NCBI GenBank assembly: GCA_964595205.1
Contig: CAZQOQ010000036.1
Coordinates: 124,001-188,000 of the forward strand
Source of the DNA: JADKIH01 sp964595205
GTDB lineage: Bacteria > Bacteroidota > Bacteroidia > AKYH767-A > 2013-40CM-41-45
Length of the DNA stretch: 64,000 nt
Reading direction: 5' to 3'
Under the pieces are notes generated by a model. That model did no database searches. It was not told the origin of the DNA and saw only the letters and a program-made list of their open reading frames with translations. Position numbers and translations under genes: made by a program. Shown here in pieces: positions 8,412 through 15,992 of the stretch; within the stretch, counting starts at the first letter, position 1; each line of letters starts with the position of its first letter.

Positions 8412-10859
8412 ATGAAATTCGTATTTACAATTTTATTTTTTGTAAGCGGAATTTATTTGTCGGCACAGACAAATATTTCAGGCGTTATAAATTCGTATGC
8501 GAAAGTCGATGTCGTTTATTATTCATGTCCTGATTCCCTGCTTGTCGATGATGCTTCGGGATTTTCTCCGGGCGACAGCATCCTGATCGTTCAGATGCAG
8601 GGAGCATTGATCGACTCATCCAATTCAGTTAATTACGGTTCGGTGATCAGCTATGATAAATGCGGAAATTTCGAAATGGTCAAGATTGGTTCGATCTCCG
8701 GAAACACGATTCAACTCACATCATCACTGATGAAGCTCTATGATCCTGCCGGTAAGGTGCAGATCATTTCTTATCCGGGGTTTACGAAAGCGATTGTGGC
8801 CGATACCCTTACTTCACAACCGTGGAACGGAAATACAGGTGGCATTCTCGCTTTCAGTGTTTCTGATTCGCTGATATTGAATTCGGACATCATCCTCGAT
8901 GGGAAAGGATTCTCCGGAGGAAGTGTTTCACCCGACTTCAGCTCTTCCTGGAATTACAATTATGCATTTGGCATTTCGCCGGGTTCGGGCGGTATGAAGG
9001 GAGAAGGCATTGCTTCGTATTGCGTCAACATGGAATTCGGAAGAGGGCCACAGTCGAATGGCGGCGGTGGAGGCAACGACATGAATTCAGGCGGTGCAGG
9101 AGGAGCGAATTATGGTAATGGCGGACATGGCGGCAGCAATTGTTTGTTCGTCGATTCCATGTGGGGCATGAGCGGAATCAGCCTGGATACGGTCATCGAT
9201 CAAAACAGAATATTTCTGGGCGGCGGTGGTGGCGGTGGTCACCAGGACAGCAGTGCAGGAACCAGTGGCGGCAATGGCGGCGGAATTATTTTTATACGCG
9301 CAAATGTGCTCGCAGGAAATAATCATTACATCAGGTCGAACGGAAACGATGTTCTGCAAATTGCGGGAAACGATGGTGCAGGCGGTGGCGGTGGTGGCGG
9401 CACAATCTTGCTGAACATAGGAAATTTCACCACGAATATTTTCATCGAAGCAAAAGGCGGAAAGGGCGGCGACCAGGATTCTCTTTATCAGTGTAAAGGC
9501 AATGGTGGTGGCGGCGGCGGAGGGGTGATTCACTTTTCAGGCATTGCATTTCCTTCCAATGTTTCGGCAAACGTTTCGGGAGGCGCTCCCGGCGCAGGAC
9601 TATGCGGCATCACACCGTATTCTGCCATCGCCGGAGATTCCGGAATCGTCAAATACAGGTGGAGCATGCCTCAGCTTGTTGTGGCGAATGCAGGACCGAA
9701 TGCAAGTGTATGTGCAGGCAGCCCGATACAGATTGGGACTCCGCCAGTTTCCGGCATGCAATATTCATGGAATAATGGATCTACCAGCGCAAGCCAGGTA
9801 TTAAACCCGGTCATCGATACTATACTTATTCTTTCGGTAACTGACGGATTCTGTCACTACGGATATGACACCATTAATATAAGTGTGTATCCCGTTCCTG
9901 TTCCTTCGTATACTTTCAACATGCGATGCAATACAGTGGCGTTTAACAATACATCGGGCCCTAATACGTATCAGTGGAATTTTGGCGACGGCGCCACTTC
10001 GAATGTTGTTAACCCGGTACATAGTTATCAGAATAACGGAACTTACCAGGTTGATCTGGTTATAACAAACAGTAATAATTGTACTGCTTATACGTCGCAG
10101 ATAATAACGGTGAATTCGAATCAGCAGCCGGCAATGGCATATAATTTTGTACCGTGTGATTCGGTTTATTATTTCCAGAATCAATCTCTCAATCCAATAG
10201 CGAGTCAGTGGAAATTCGGAGACGGAACCACTTCTACCGGCCTGAATGTATTTCATACCTATACCCATTCCGGATCAAAGACGGTACAGTTAATAACCAC
10301 ATCACAGAATGGCTGCATCGATACGGTGAATCAGAATATTTTTGTCGTCATTGAGACTCCTGCAAAATTCGAATACTACATCGACTCGTGTGCTTCAAAG
10401 GTTTTATTTACGAGCAAATCTCCAAACGCGCTGTCCTATTCCTGGGATTTTGGCGATAATAAAATTTCGACACAAAGGAATCCTGTTCATACTTATGAGT
10501 CGGAAGGAATTTATCCTGTTACATTAACCGTAAACAATGGAACCGTCTGTCCGAAGAGCATAACTATTGATGTAGGCGCGCCGGCCGACGGATTATTCAC
10601 CGTTTACATTCCGAATTCTTTTACGCCCAATGGTGATGGCATCAACGACATCTATAAAATAGTGTCGAAATTACCTTGTGATGAATACAACCTTACCATC
10701 TATGATCGTTGGGGATCGGAAATTTTTAAAACGGACGATCCGTTAAATGTGGGATGGGACGGAACTCACAATGGATTGCCGGTAGCAGAAGGCGATTATG
10801 TTTATTACCTGATCGGCACCAAGTCGAAGAAGGCCGGGAACCTGATAATTACGAGGTAA
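8412..10859 (+). CDS. Glycine-rich, PKD-containing surface protein with CHU_C (T9SS type B) tail
   Basis: 815 residues. Signal peptide MKFVFTILFFVSGIYLSAQ. Residues ~20-400 form a glycine-rich region with four Gly blocks of 5-8 residues near positions 215, 270, 325 and 366, separated by strands such as GGIIFIRANVL and GTILLNIG; this pattern is seen in Bacteroidota adhesin-like heads. An Ig/PKD-like domain follows (~415-485), then three PKD domains marked by YQWNFGDGATS, SQWKFGDGTTS and YSWDFGDNKIS. The C-terminal ~90 residues are the gliding-motility-associated domain: YIPNSFTPNGDGINDIYK, IYDRWGSEIF and WDGTHNGLPVAEGDYVY, a T9SS type B signal that links to SprF/PorP-like partners. No enzyme motif seen. 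Likely an adhesin or matrix component. Confidence 0.88.
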   Translation: MKFVFTILFFVSGIYLSAQTNISGVINSYAKVDVVYYSCPDSLLVDDASGFSPGDSILIVQMQGALIDSSNSVNYGSVISYDKCGNFEMVKIGSISGNTIQLTSSLMKLYDPAGKVQIISYPGFTKAIVADTLTSQPWNGNTGGILAFSVSDSLILNSDIILDGKGFSGGSVSPDFSSSWNYNYAFGISPGSGGMKGEGIASYCVNMEFGRGPQSNGGGGGNDMNSGGAGGANYGNGGHGGSNCLFVDSMWGMSGISLDTVIDQNRIFLGGGGGGGHQDSSAGTSGGNGGGIIFIRANVLAGNNHYIRSNGNDVLQIAGNDGAGGGGGGGTILLNIGNFTTNIFIEAKGGKGGDQDSLYQCKGNGGGGGGGVIHFSGIAFPSNVSANVSGGAPGAGLCGITPYSAIAGDSGIVKYRWSMPQLVVANAGPNASVCAGSPIQIGTPPVSGMQYSWNNGSTSASQVLNPVIDTILILSVTDGFCHYGYDTINISVYPVPVPSYTFNMRCNTVAFNNTSGPNTYQWNFGDGATSNVVNPVHSYQNNGTYQVDLVITNSNNCTAYTSQIITVNSNQQPAMAYNFVPCDSVYYFQNQSLNPIASQWKFGDGTTSTGLNVFHTYTHSGSKTVQLITTSQNGCIDTVNQNIFVVIETPAKFEYYIDSCASKVLFTSKSPNALSYSWDFGDNKISTQRNPVHTYESEGIYPVTLTVNNGTVCPKSITIDVGAPADGLFTVYIPNSFTPNGDGINDIYKIVSKLPCDEYNLTIYDRWGSEIFKTDDPLNVGWDGTHNGLPVAEGDYVYYLIGTKSKKAGNLIITR

Positions 10860-10862
10860 CAT

Positions 10863-10922
10863 ACTCGGGAAATTTTAATTTTATCGCGGCTGTTGAATTT
10901 GGGATTTGTCTGAATCCCGAGT
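10863..10922. repeat. Inverted repeat after the CHU_C protein gene
   Basis: ACTCGGGA (10863-10870) is complementary to TCCCGAGT (10915-10922) with a 44-nt spacer, 3 bp after the stop codon. A weak terminator or RNA-stabilising stem; no T-tract follows. Confidence 0.35.
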
Positions 10923-10985
10923 GAATTGAGTATGTGATTTCCACATCTCTATTAGAACACTTCTTCTCGAATTTAAATAATGGAC

Positions 10986-11015
10986 TTGGAAATGAGTTTT
11001 ATTTAATTATCTTTG
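10986..11015 (+). promoter_or_regulatory. Bacteroidota-type promoter of the IPTL-CTERM protein gene
   Basis: TTG at 10986-10988, exactly 19 nt, then TATCTTTG at 11008-11015: a full match to TTG-N19-TAnnTTTG. The start codon is 34 nt downstream. Confidence 0.85.
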
Positions 11016-11049
11016 TTTAGTTTGATTTAAAATTTTTAAAAAAATTATC

Positions 11050-12363
11050 ATGAAAAATTTTCTTTGCCTGTTATTACTGCTTTGTTTTTTACTACCCGGA
11101 AAAACTGCCTCATGTTCAACAGATTTAAATTTAACATTATTTGTAGAGGGATTTGTTGATCCTGTTGACAACAGTGTTATTCAGCCCGCACTTTATAATG
11201 CAGGGCTTTCAAATGACCCCACACATGTAGACGAAATAACTGTTGAGCTGCACAATTCGGCCAGCCCGAATAATCTTGAACCAGGAGGAACGACAACGGG
11301 AACTTTAAAAACAAATGGTGAATTAAATGTTACTTTCCTAAATGATTTTAATGGTAATTATTATATTGTTGTTAAAGGACGAAACATTCTCGAAACCTGG
11401 TCAGCGACAGCGCTTGCCTTTTCATCTTCTGGTTTAAATACATATAATTTTTCATCCGCCGCCACTCAGGCGTATGATAATAACTTAGTATTTATTTCGA
11501 ATAAATGGATGATTCGTTCCGGTGATGTTGCTGATAATATATCCAATCCGAATGGTCATGACGGAGCCATTGATGCTTTTGATTTCCCAATAATTTATCA
11601 AGATATAATCATAGCGGCATTTGGTTATTTGAACTCGGATCTTAGTGGTGACGGCTTTGTTGATTTGTATGATTATCTGATTTTACAATCTAATAATGAA
11701 AATGGAAGCGGCATTGCCAGGCCAAATTACTTTCCCGCATTGCCGCCCGGGCCATTTCCCTCACCCATCTATGATACGTGGATAAAAAATGTTTCTGTTG
11801 ATGGACCCAATGTAATCACCTTTGAAATATGGCTCGAGCTGCATGACGGAGTGACACCGCAACATCATCTCGGATTTTACCAGGCCGGGATAAATTTTAA
11901 TGACTACGATGCATTCCGGAATAACGGGTCAATAACCGCTAGTTTTGTCTCGGGAAGTCAGGTGACGGGCGGCAATGTAAATATCGATGCTGTTTCACAT
12001 CAGCTCAGAATCATTGATATCATGTACGATAACGAATTATTTGCACCACTCATTCCGTACCATTCTCAAAACGGAATGCTAATAAAGAAAATTAAACTTA
12101 CCAATTCAGTAAATTTTGACCCTGCAATTTATACTGGTTTGGTATCGCATCCGGAAAATTATTTTTCCTGGTCCTTCAATTATGGCACCAAACACACCAC
12201 AAGAACTGGTATTGGATTTTATTCTGACCTGCAGAGCTATACAAATCCCGCTGCTTTTCATGTCGGTAATGCTGCTTCTGTTCCGGCGCTTTCAACATGG
12301 GGATTAATATTGCTTTCTGCTTTATTGATTAGCAGCGGAATGTTTTATATTAAGAACTCCTGA
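11050..12363 (+). CDS. Secreted protein with dockerin-like loop and IPTL-CTERM-like membrane anchor
   Basis: 437 residues. Signal peptide MKNFLCLLLLLCFLLPGKTASC. The N-terminal half is beta-rich; residues ~155-215 hold two Ca-binding-like segments (SNPNGHDGAIDAFDF and SDLSGDGFVDLYDYLIL), the second an EF-hand/dockerin type loop. The second half is another beta-rich domain. The end is VPALSTWGLILLSALLISS followed by GMFYIKNS: a Pro-x-Leu-Ser-x-Trp-Gly signature, a hydrophobic span and a short basic tail. This is the layout of the IPTL-CTERM sorting signal (IPTLSxWG consensus), not of a T9SS tail. It is the only secreted protein in the window carrying it. Function unknown; a surface-anchored structural protein is the safe guess. 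Confidence 0.8.
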   Translation: MKNFLCLLLLLCFLLPGKTASCSTDLNLTLFVEGFVDPVDNSVIQPALYNAGLSNDPTHVDEITVELHNSASPNNLEPGGTTTGTLKTNGELNVTFLNDFNGNYYIVVKGRNILETWSATALAFSSSGLNTYNFSSAATQAYDNNLVFISNKWMIRSGDVADNISNPNGHDGAIDAFDFPIIYQDIIIAAFGYLNSDLSGDGFVDLYDYLILQSNNENGSGIARPNYFPALPPGPFPSPIYDTWIKNVSVDGPNVITFEIWLELHDGVTPQHHLGFYQAGINFNDYDAFRNNGSITASFVSGSQVTGGNVNIDAVSHQLRIIDIMYDNELFAPLIPYHSQNGMLIKKIKLTNSVNFDPAIYTGLVSHPENYFSWSFNYGTKHTTRTGIGFYSDLQSYTNPAAFHVGNAASVPALSTWGLILLSALLISSGMFYIKNS

Positions 12364-12567
12364 GTATTGAAACGCAGGTTTATGGAGCATTTTGAAAAAT
12401 CTATTTTTTCTTAGTCCACATTACGTAAACCGGGCGGATTATTAATTTTTCAAAATCTACTTTACTTCACACGGCTAGGATTTGTGAATTTAAAAATCAA
12501 ATTTTGTTTATGATTACTTCTTATATCAGAATATCGTTTGCTATCAACTGACCAAAATAGCCTTATC

Positions 12568-12724
12568 TCGATTCCCTTCGGCCCCCTCAGCCACGAACCA
12601 GAAAATGCTAAGACAATTTCAATATTTTTTATTGAGTAGAATGTATGTGCATCTCTAATCCCAAATTATCCGATCTTCTAACATATATTGTAAAGCCCGG
12701 CTGAGGGGAGCCGAAAGGAATCGA
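12568..12724. repeat. Imperfect 25-bp inverted repeat in a 560-bp gene-free region
   Basis: Left arm 12568-12592 (TCGATTCCCTTCGGCCCCC then TCAGCC) is complementary, with two or three mismatches/indels, to the right arm 12699-12724, 106 bp away. A related motif, TCGATCCCCTTCGGCTCAGG, recurs at 18789-18808 in another intergenic spot, so this looks like a dispersed intergenic repeat. The remainder of 12364-12925 holds no ORF, RNA gene or obvious promoter. Confidence 0.65.
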
Positions 12725-12925
12725 TGAAAGTCGAAAAACGCTAAAAGAAAAAAATATTTTATAGTAGCTGGCGCTAAAATAAACGAACTATAAAAAAATT
12801 TATTAATAGAGCGATGTTTTCAATTGACTATTTATTAGGATTTTTTAGTTCTAACCAGTTTCACAAGACCTGACCGTGCGGAGTATAGGGGCAAATTTCT
12901 ATTTTAATGAATTTCAGTCTTAACT

Positions 12926-13630
12926 TCATTCTTCATTCGCAGGCAGAACAAAGCGGTACCCCTTTCCTTTCAATGTGATGATTTTAATTGCCGGATCGGG
13001 AATAAAATAATCACGAAGCTTACGCATATATACATCGAGGTTGCGAGAATTAAAAAATGAATCGTCGCCCCACACCTCCTTTAAAAGTTTTTTTCTTTCT
13101 ATGATCTCGTTTGCATGGGCGATGAGGAAATTCAAAACCTCTGCCTCGCGGTTGGAAAGCCGGATGTTTTTATCTCCCAATCGTAATTCAAAATCAGAAA
13201 CAGAATAGATAAATGCCCCGATCCGCAGGATTTTTTCATCGCTGGAAATTGAGCGGGACGAAAGCGAATGTAACATTAGCTGATTCTCTATCCTCGAAAT
13301 TAGCTCTTCAACACTGAAGGGCTTTCTTACATAGTCCGTACCGCCGGAATCAAATCCGTGGACCACATCTTCCGACTGATTCTTTGCAGTCAGAAAAATA
13401 ACGGGCATGCGCGGCTTCTGCGCCCGTATTTTTTTACATAGAGTGAAGCCGTCTACATTTGGAAGCATCACATCGAGTATACAAATGTCCGGCGAAAATT
13501 CTTCCAGGCCATCCAGCGCAATTGCACCGTCGTTTTTCAGCATAACCACATAACCACGGAATTCCAGCGTCTCTTTTACCACCCTTCCGAGAAAGGGTTC
13601 ATCCTCTACGTATAAAATCTTTTTTTTCAT
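12926..13630 (-). CDS. Response regulator, OmpR/PhoB family
   Basis: 234 residues. Receiver domain 1-120 with acidic pair after KILYVEDE, phospho-acceptor Asp in ICILDVMLPNVDGF (~52), Thr/Lys switch in VIFLTAKNQ, and the KPFSVEEL loop. Winged-helix DNA-binding domain ~130-230 (LSNREAEVLNFL, VWGDDSFFNSRNLDVYMRK, ITLKGKGYRF). It lies 13 bp after the kinase gene, so the two form one operon. The layout resembles the RprX/RprY-type pairs of Bacteroidota. The likely targets include the divergent GLPGLI/receptor operon, by context only. Confidence 0.95.
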   Translation of the reverse strand: MKKKILYVEDEPFLGRVVKETLEFRGYVVMLKNDGAIALDGLEEFSPDICILDVMLPNVDGFTLCKKIRAQKPRMPVIFLTAKNQSEDVVHGFDSGGTDYVRKPFSVEELISRIENQLMLHSLSSRSISSDEKILRIGAFIYSVSDFELRLGDKNIRLSNREAEVLNFLIAHANEIIERKKLLKEVWGDDSFFNSRNLDVYMRKLRDYFIPDPAIKIITLKGKGYRFVLPANEE

Positions 13631-13643
13631 TTTGATTCCCTGC

Positions 13644-15143
13644 TTAATTCCCTGCCGGAAGCATTAATGTAAACGTACATCCCGGGCCGACATTATTCCT
13701 GACATGCACCGTACCTCCATGCATTTTCATTACCATAGCAACATAACTGAGTCCAAGCCCGTGACCCTTTACATTGTGTATATTACCCGAAGGCAAACGA
13801 AAGAATTTATCAAAAATCCTTTCATGATATTCTTCCGGAATCCCCGGCCCGTTGTCACGGATCGTAATTACAATATTTTCTGTTGATGTCGATAAATTAA
13901 TTTTTATCTCAGGCGAAGGCGCAGCATATTTGATGCTGTTATCGATAATATTCAATAGCGCCCCTTGTAAATGAATGGGGTCTCCGCTAACAGGGTGATC
14001 ATCACCTGACTTTTCAAACAGGATAATTGCATTTTCATTTGTGAGCCGGACCTTCAGCGTATTTATTAATTCTGAAATTAATTTAGCCATGTCGACCGTT
14101 TCTTTGTGCAAAACGATGTTCCCGTTTTCCATCATCGAAGTATTCAGTACTTTACCCGTGAGCAATTCGAGTCGCCTGATTTCGAGAGATGCCATGTCCA
14201 GATATTCTTTCATGATTCGATCATCTTTTCGGAATTTCTCATCCTGAAGCGCCTCGATCACGACTTTCACGGTAGAGATCGGAGTCTTCAGTTCATGCGA
14301 AATATTATCCACGAAATCGTTCTTCATCGCATTCAGCCTGACCTGTTTCTTCAGTGAGAGATGAGCAAGAACGAAAGCCAGCCCTGTCAGGAGTAAAAGT
14401 ATCAAAGCGAAAATGGATTGAGGGATAATTTTTTTGAGCAGGTACATGCGGTAATTTTCAATTTCGAGTCCATATGTTTTCGGAAACACGGAGCTTTCAA
14501 AATAGAAAATCTTTTTATCATTCTTTTTCGAGGCGGAGTCCTTATCATGTGCATTTATAAGACGGACATTGAAATTCCACCCATTGTCTTTCAGGCTCTT
14601 TTCAATATGCTTCCTCATCAGACTCGTATCTGATGAAGAATAAATTTTCTGTTCGAAATGACGATTGTTTTCATTGGAGTGCCACACTTCATTGACGATC
14701 AATTTTACGCCGTGAAGTATTATGTCTTTTGCAGTATCGTTGATGCCGGCCGTAGGTTTATTTTCTGAAATGAAAGTATCGGTTAAGACCGTGACCAGCT
14801 CTGTGGAATCATTATTTTCAATTTTATTGAAAAACATTTTAACTTTTTTACCCGCCGTATCCTCTTCATTGAGTGAAATTTTAAAACCCCTCCTGTCGCC
14901 AAGCAATGGGTTTATCAGATTTTTTTCGAGTAATGTATCAAGAACTTCCTGCTGCGATTTTTCGAATTGCAATGCCAGGGATTTCTGCAGCTCTGTTTTT
15001 TCGTTTTTATACTGCGAAACAAGCCACTGAATAACAAATTCAACCAGCAGAAGCTGGCAGAAAATCATGAACAGTATTAGTAATTTGTTTCGCATCGGAA
15101 TTAGCTCCTGTATTCCTGACAAAAATAATCTTATCAATGTCAT
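13644..15143 (-). CDS. Membrane sensor histidine kinase
   Basis: 499 residues. First membrane segment in LLILFMIFCQLLLVEFV (~20-37), periplasmic sensor ~38-235 without a recognisable fold, second membrane segment in SIFALILLLLTGLAFVLA (~243-262). H-box with the phospho-accepting His in DNISHELKTPIS (~287), N-box NIIDNSIKYA, G1 DNGPGIPEEYHERIF and G2 GHGLGLSYVAM: a complete HisKA-HATPase_c core without a HAMP domain being obvious. The annotated ATG is 15141-15143; an in-frame ATG 16 codons later (MRNKLLILF, 15095) gives a tidier N-terminus and could be the true start. First gene of the kinase-regulator operon, divergent from the GLPGLI gene 90 bp away. Confidence 0.93.
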   Translation of the reverse strand: MTLIRLFLSGIQELIPMRNKLLILFMIFCQLLLVEFVIQWLVSQYKNEKTELQKSLALQFEKSQQEVLDTLLEKNLINPLLGDRRGFKISLNEEDTAGKKVKMFFNKIENNDSTELVTVLTDTFISENKPTAGINDTAKDIILHGVKLIVNEVWHSNENNRHFEQKIYSSSDTSLMRKHIEKSLKDNGWNFNVRLINAHDKDSASKKNDKKIFYFESSVFPKTYGLEIENYRMYLLKKIIPQSIFALILLLLTGLAFVLAHLSLKKQVRLNAMKNDFVDNISHELKTPISTVKVVIEALQDEKFRKDDRIMKEYLDMASLEIRRLELLTGKVLNTSMMENGNIVLHKETVDMAKLISELINTLKVRLTNENAIILFEKSGDDHPVSGDPIHLQGALLNIIDNSIKYAAPSPEIKINLSTSTENIVITIRDNGPGIPEEYHERIFDKFFRLPSGNIHNVKGHGLGLSYVAMVMKMHGGTVHVRNNVGPGCTFTLMLPAGN

Positions 15144-15233
15144 CGGCCAACCAATTAACCTTAATTAACCTTATTTGGGATGCCTTTAACCTCAGGAAAT
15201 GATTGCAAAAGTATTTTTGAAAAAAAATAAACT

Positions 15234-15989
15234 ATGAAAAATAAAATCACAACACTCATACTGACATTATTTGTTATTTCCATTGTAAGGGCCGGAGAAA
15301 ACAACAGTGGAAGAATCGTCTATGAACAAAAAACGAAACTGAACATCGATATTGATTCCGAACACGCTGAAGCCATTCAGGACCTTCCAAAGGAGCATAT
15401 AACATCCAGGGAATTGATATTTGATTCTACCGCATCAATTTTTCAGAAAACGGCAGTAAAAAATTCTGACGAGGCTATTCAGAAAGAAACGGGGAAGGGT
15501 ACGATGGTCATTAAAATGGAGGAACCGGACGAACGCATGTATTGCGACCTAGTGGAGAAGAAAAGGATCGAGCAGAGAGATTTTATGTCGAGAAAGTTTT
15601 TAATTGAAATTCCTTTCAGCGCTTCTACATGGAAATTTACGGGCGGGCAGAAGAAGATACTGAACTATAACTGCCAGGAGGCTGTTTTGCAGGATACCAC
15701 ACGGGAAGTAACAGCCTGGTTCACACCGGAGATTCCCGTAGCAACGGGTCCGTATGGATTATGTAACCTGCCCGGACTTGTTCTTTTTGCAGAATTCAGA
15801 GGCGGGGAAATGACTTTCGAGGCGAAGAGCATCGAGCTCGTTCCCGTTGATCACAAGAAGATCATAAAGCCATCCGAAGGGAAAAAGATTTCTCGGGAAG
15901 ATTTCAACAAGCTCGTCATGGAAAAGCAAAAGGAGATGGAGGAGTTGGGAGAAGGGAATGGAAATGTTATCATCAGGATAAAGAAATAG
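15234..15989 (+). CDS. GLPGLI family protein
   Basis: 251 residues. Signal peptide MKNKITTLILTLFVISIVRA. The family's name motif appears as YGLCNLPGLVLFAE (~178-191) after a WFTPEIPVATGP stretch that is typical of the family, together with an early GRIVYEQKT strand. GLPGLI proteins are periplasmic or outer-membrane-associated, of unknown biochemical role, and are usually encoded next to a large TonB-receptor-like barrel, as here (3 bp from the next start). A TATTTTTG box at 15212-15219 is a possible -7 element but lies only 14 nt before the ATG. The C-terminal ~35 residues are charged and low-complexity. Confidence 0.88.
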   Translation: MKNKITTLILTLFVISIVRAGENNSGRIVYEQKTKLNIDIDSEHAEAIQDLPKEHITSRELIFDSTASIFQKTAVKNSDEAIQKETGKGTMVIKMEEPDERMYCDLVEKKRIEQRDFMSRKFLIEIPFSASTWKFTGGQKKILNYNCQEAVLQDTTREVTAWFTPEIPVATGPYGLCNLPGLVLFAEFRGGEMTFEAKSIELVPVDHKKIIKPSEGKKISREDFNKLVMEKQKEMEELGEGNGNVIIRIKK

Positions 15990-15992
15990 AGC

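Noticed and set aside
9087..9533. Minus-strand 148-codon open frame
   Set aside because: It mirrors the glycine-block coding region (Ala/Thr-rich shadow of GGN/GGC codons) and has no leader or family features.
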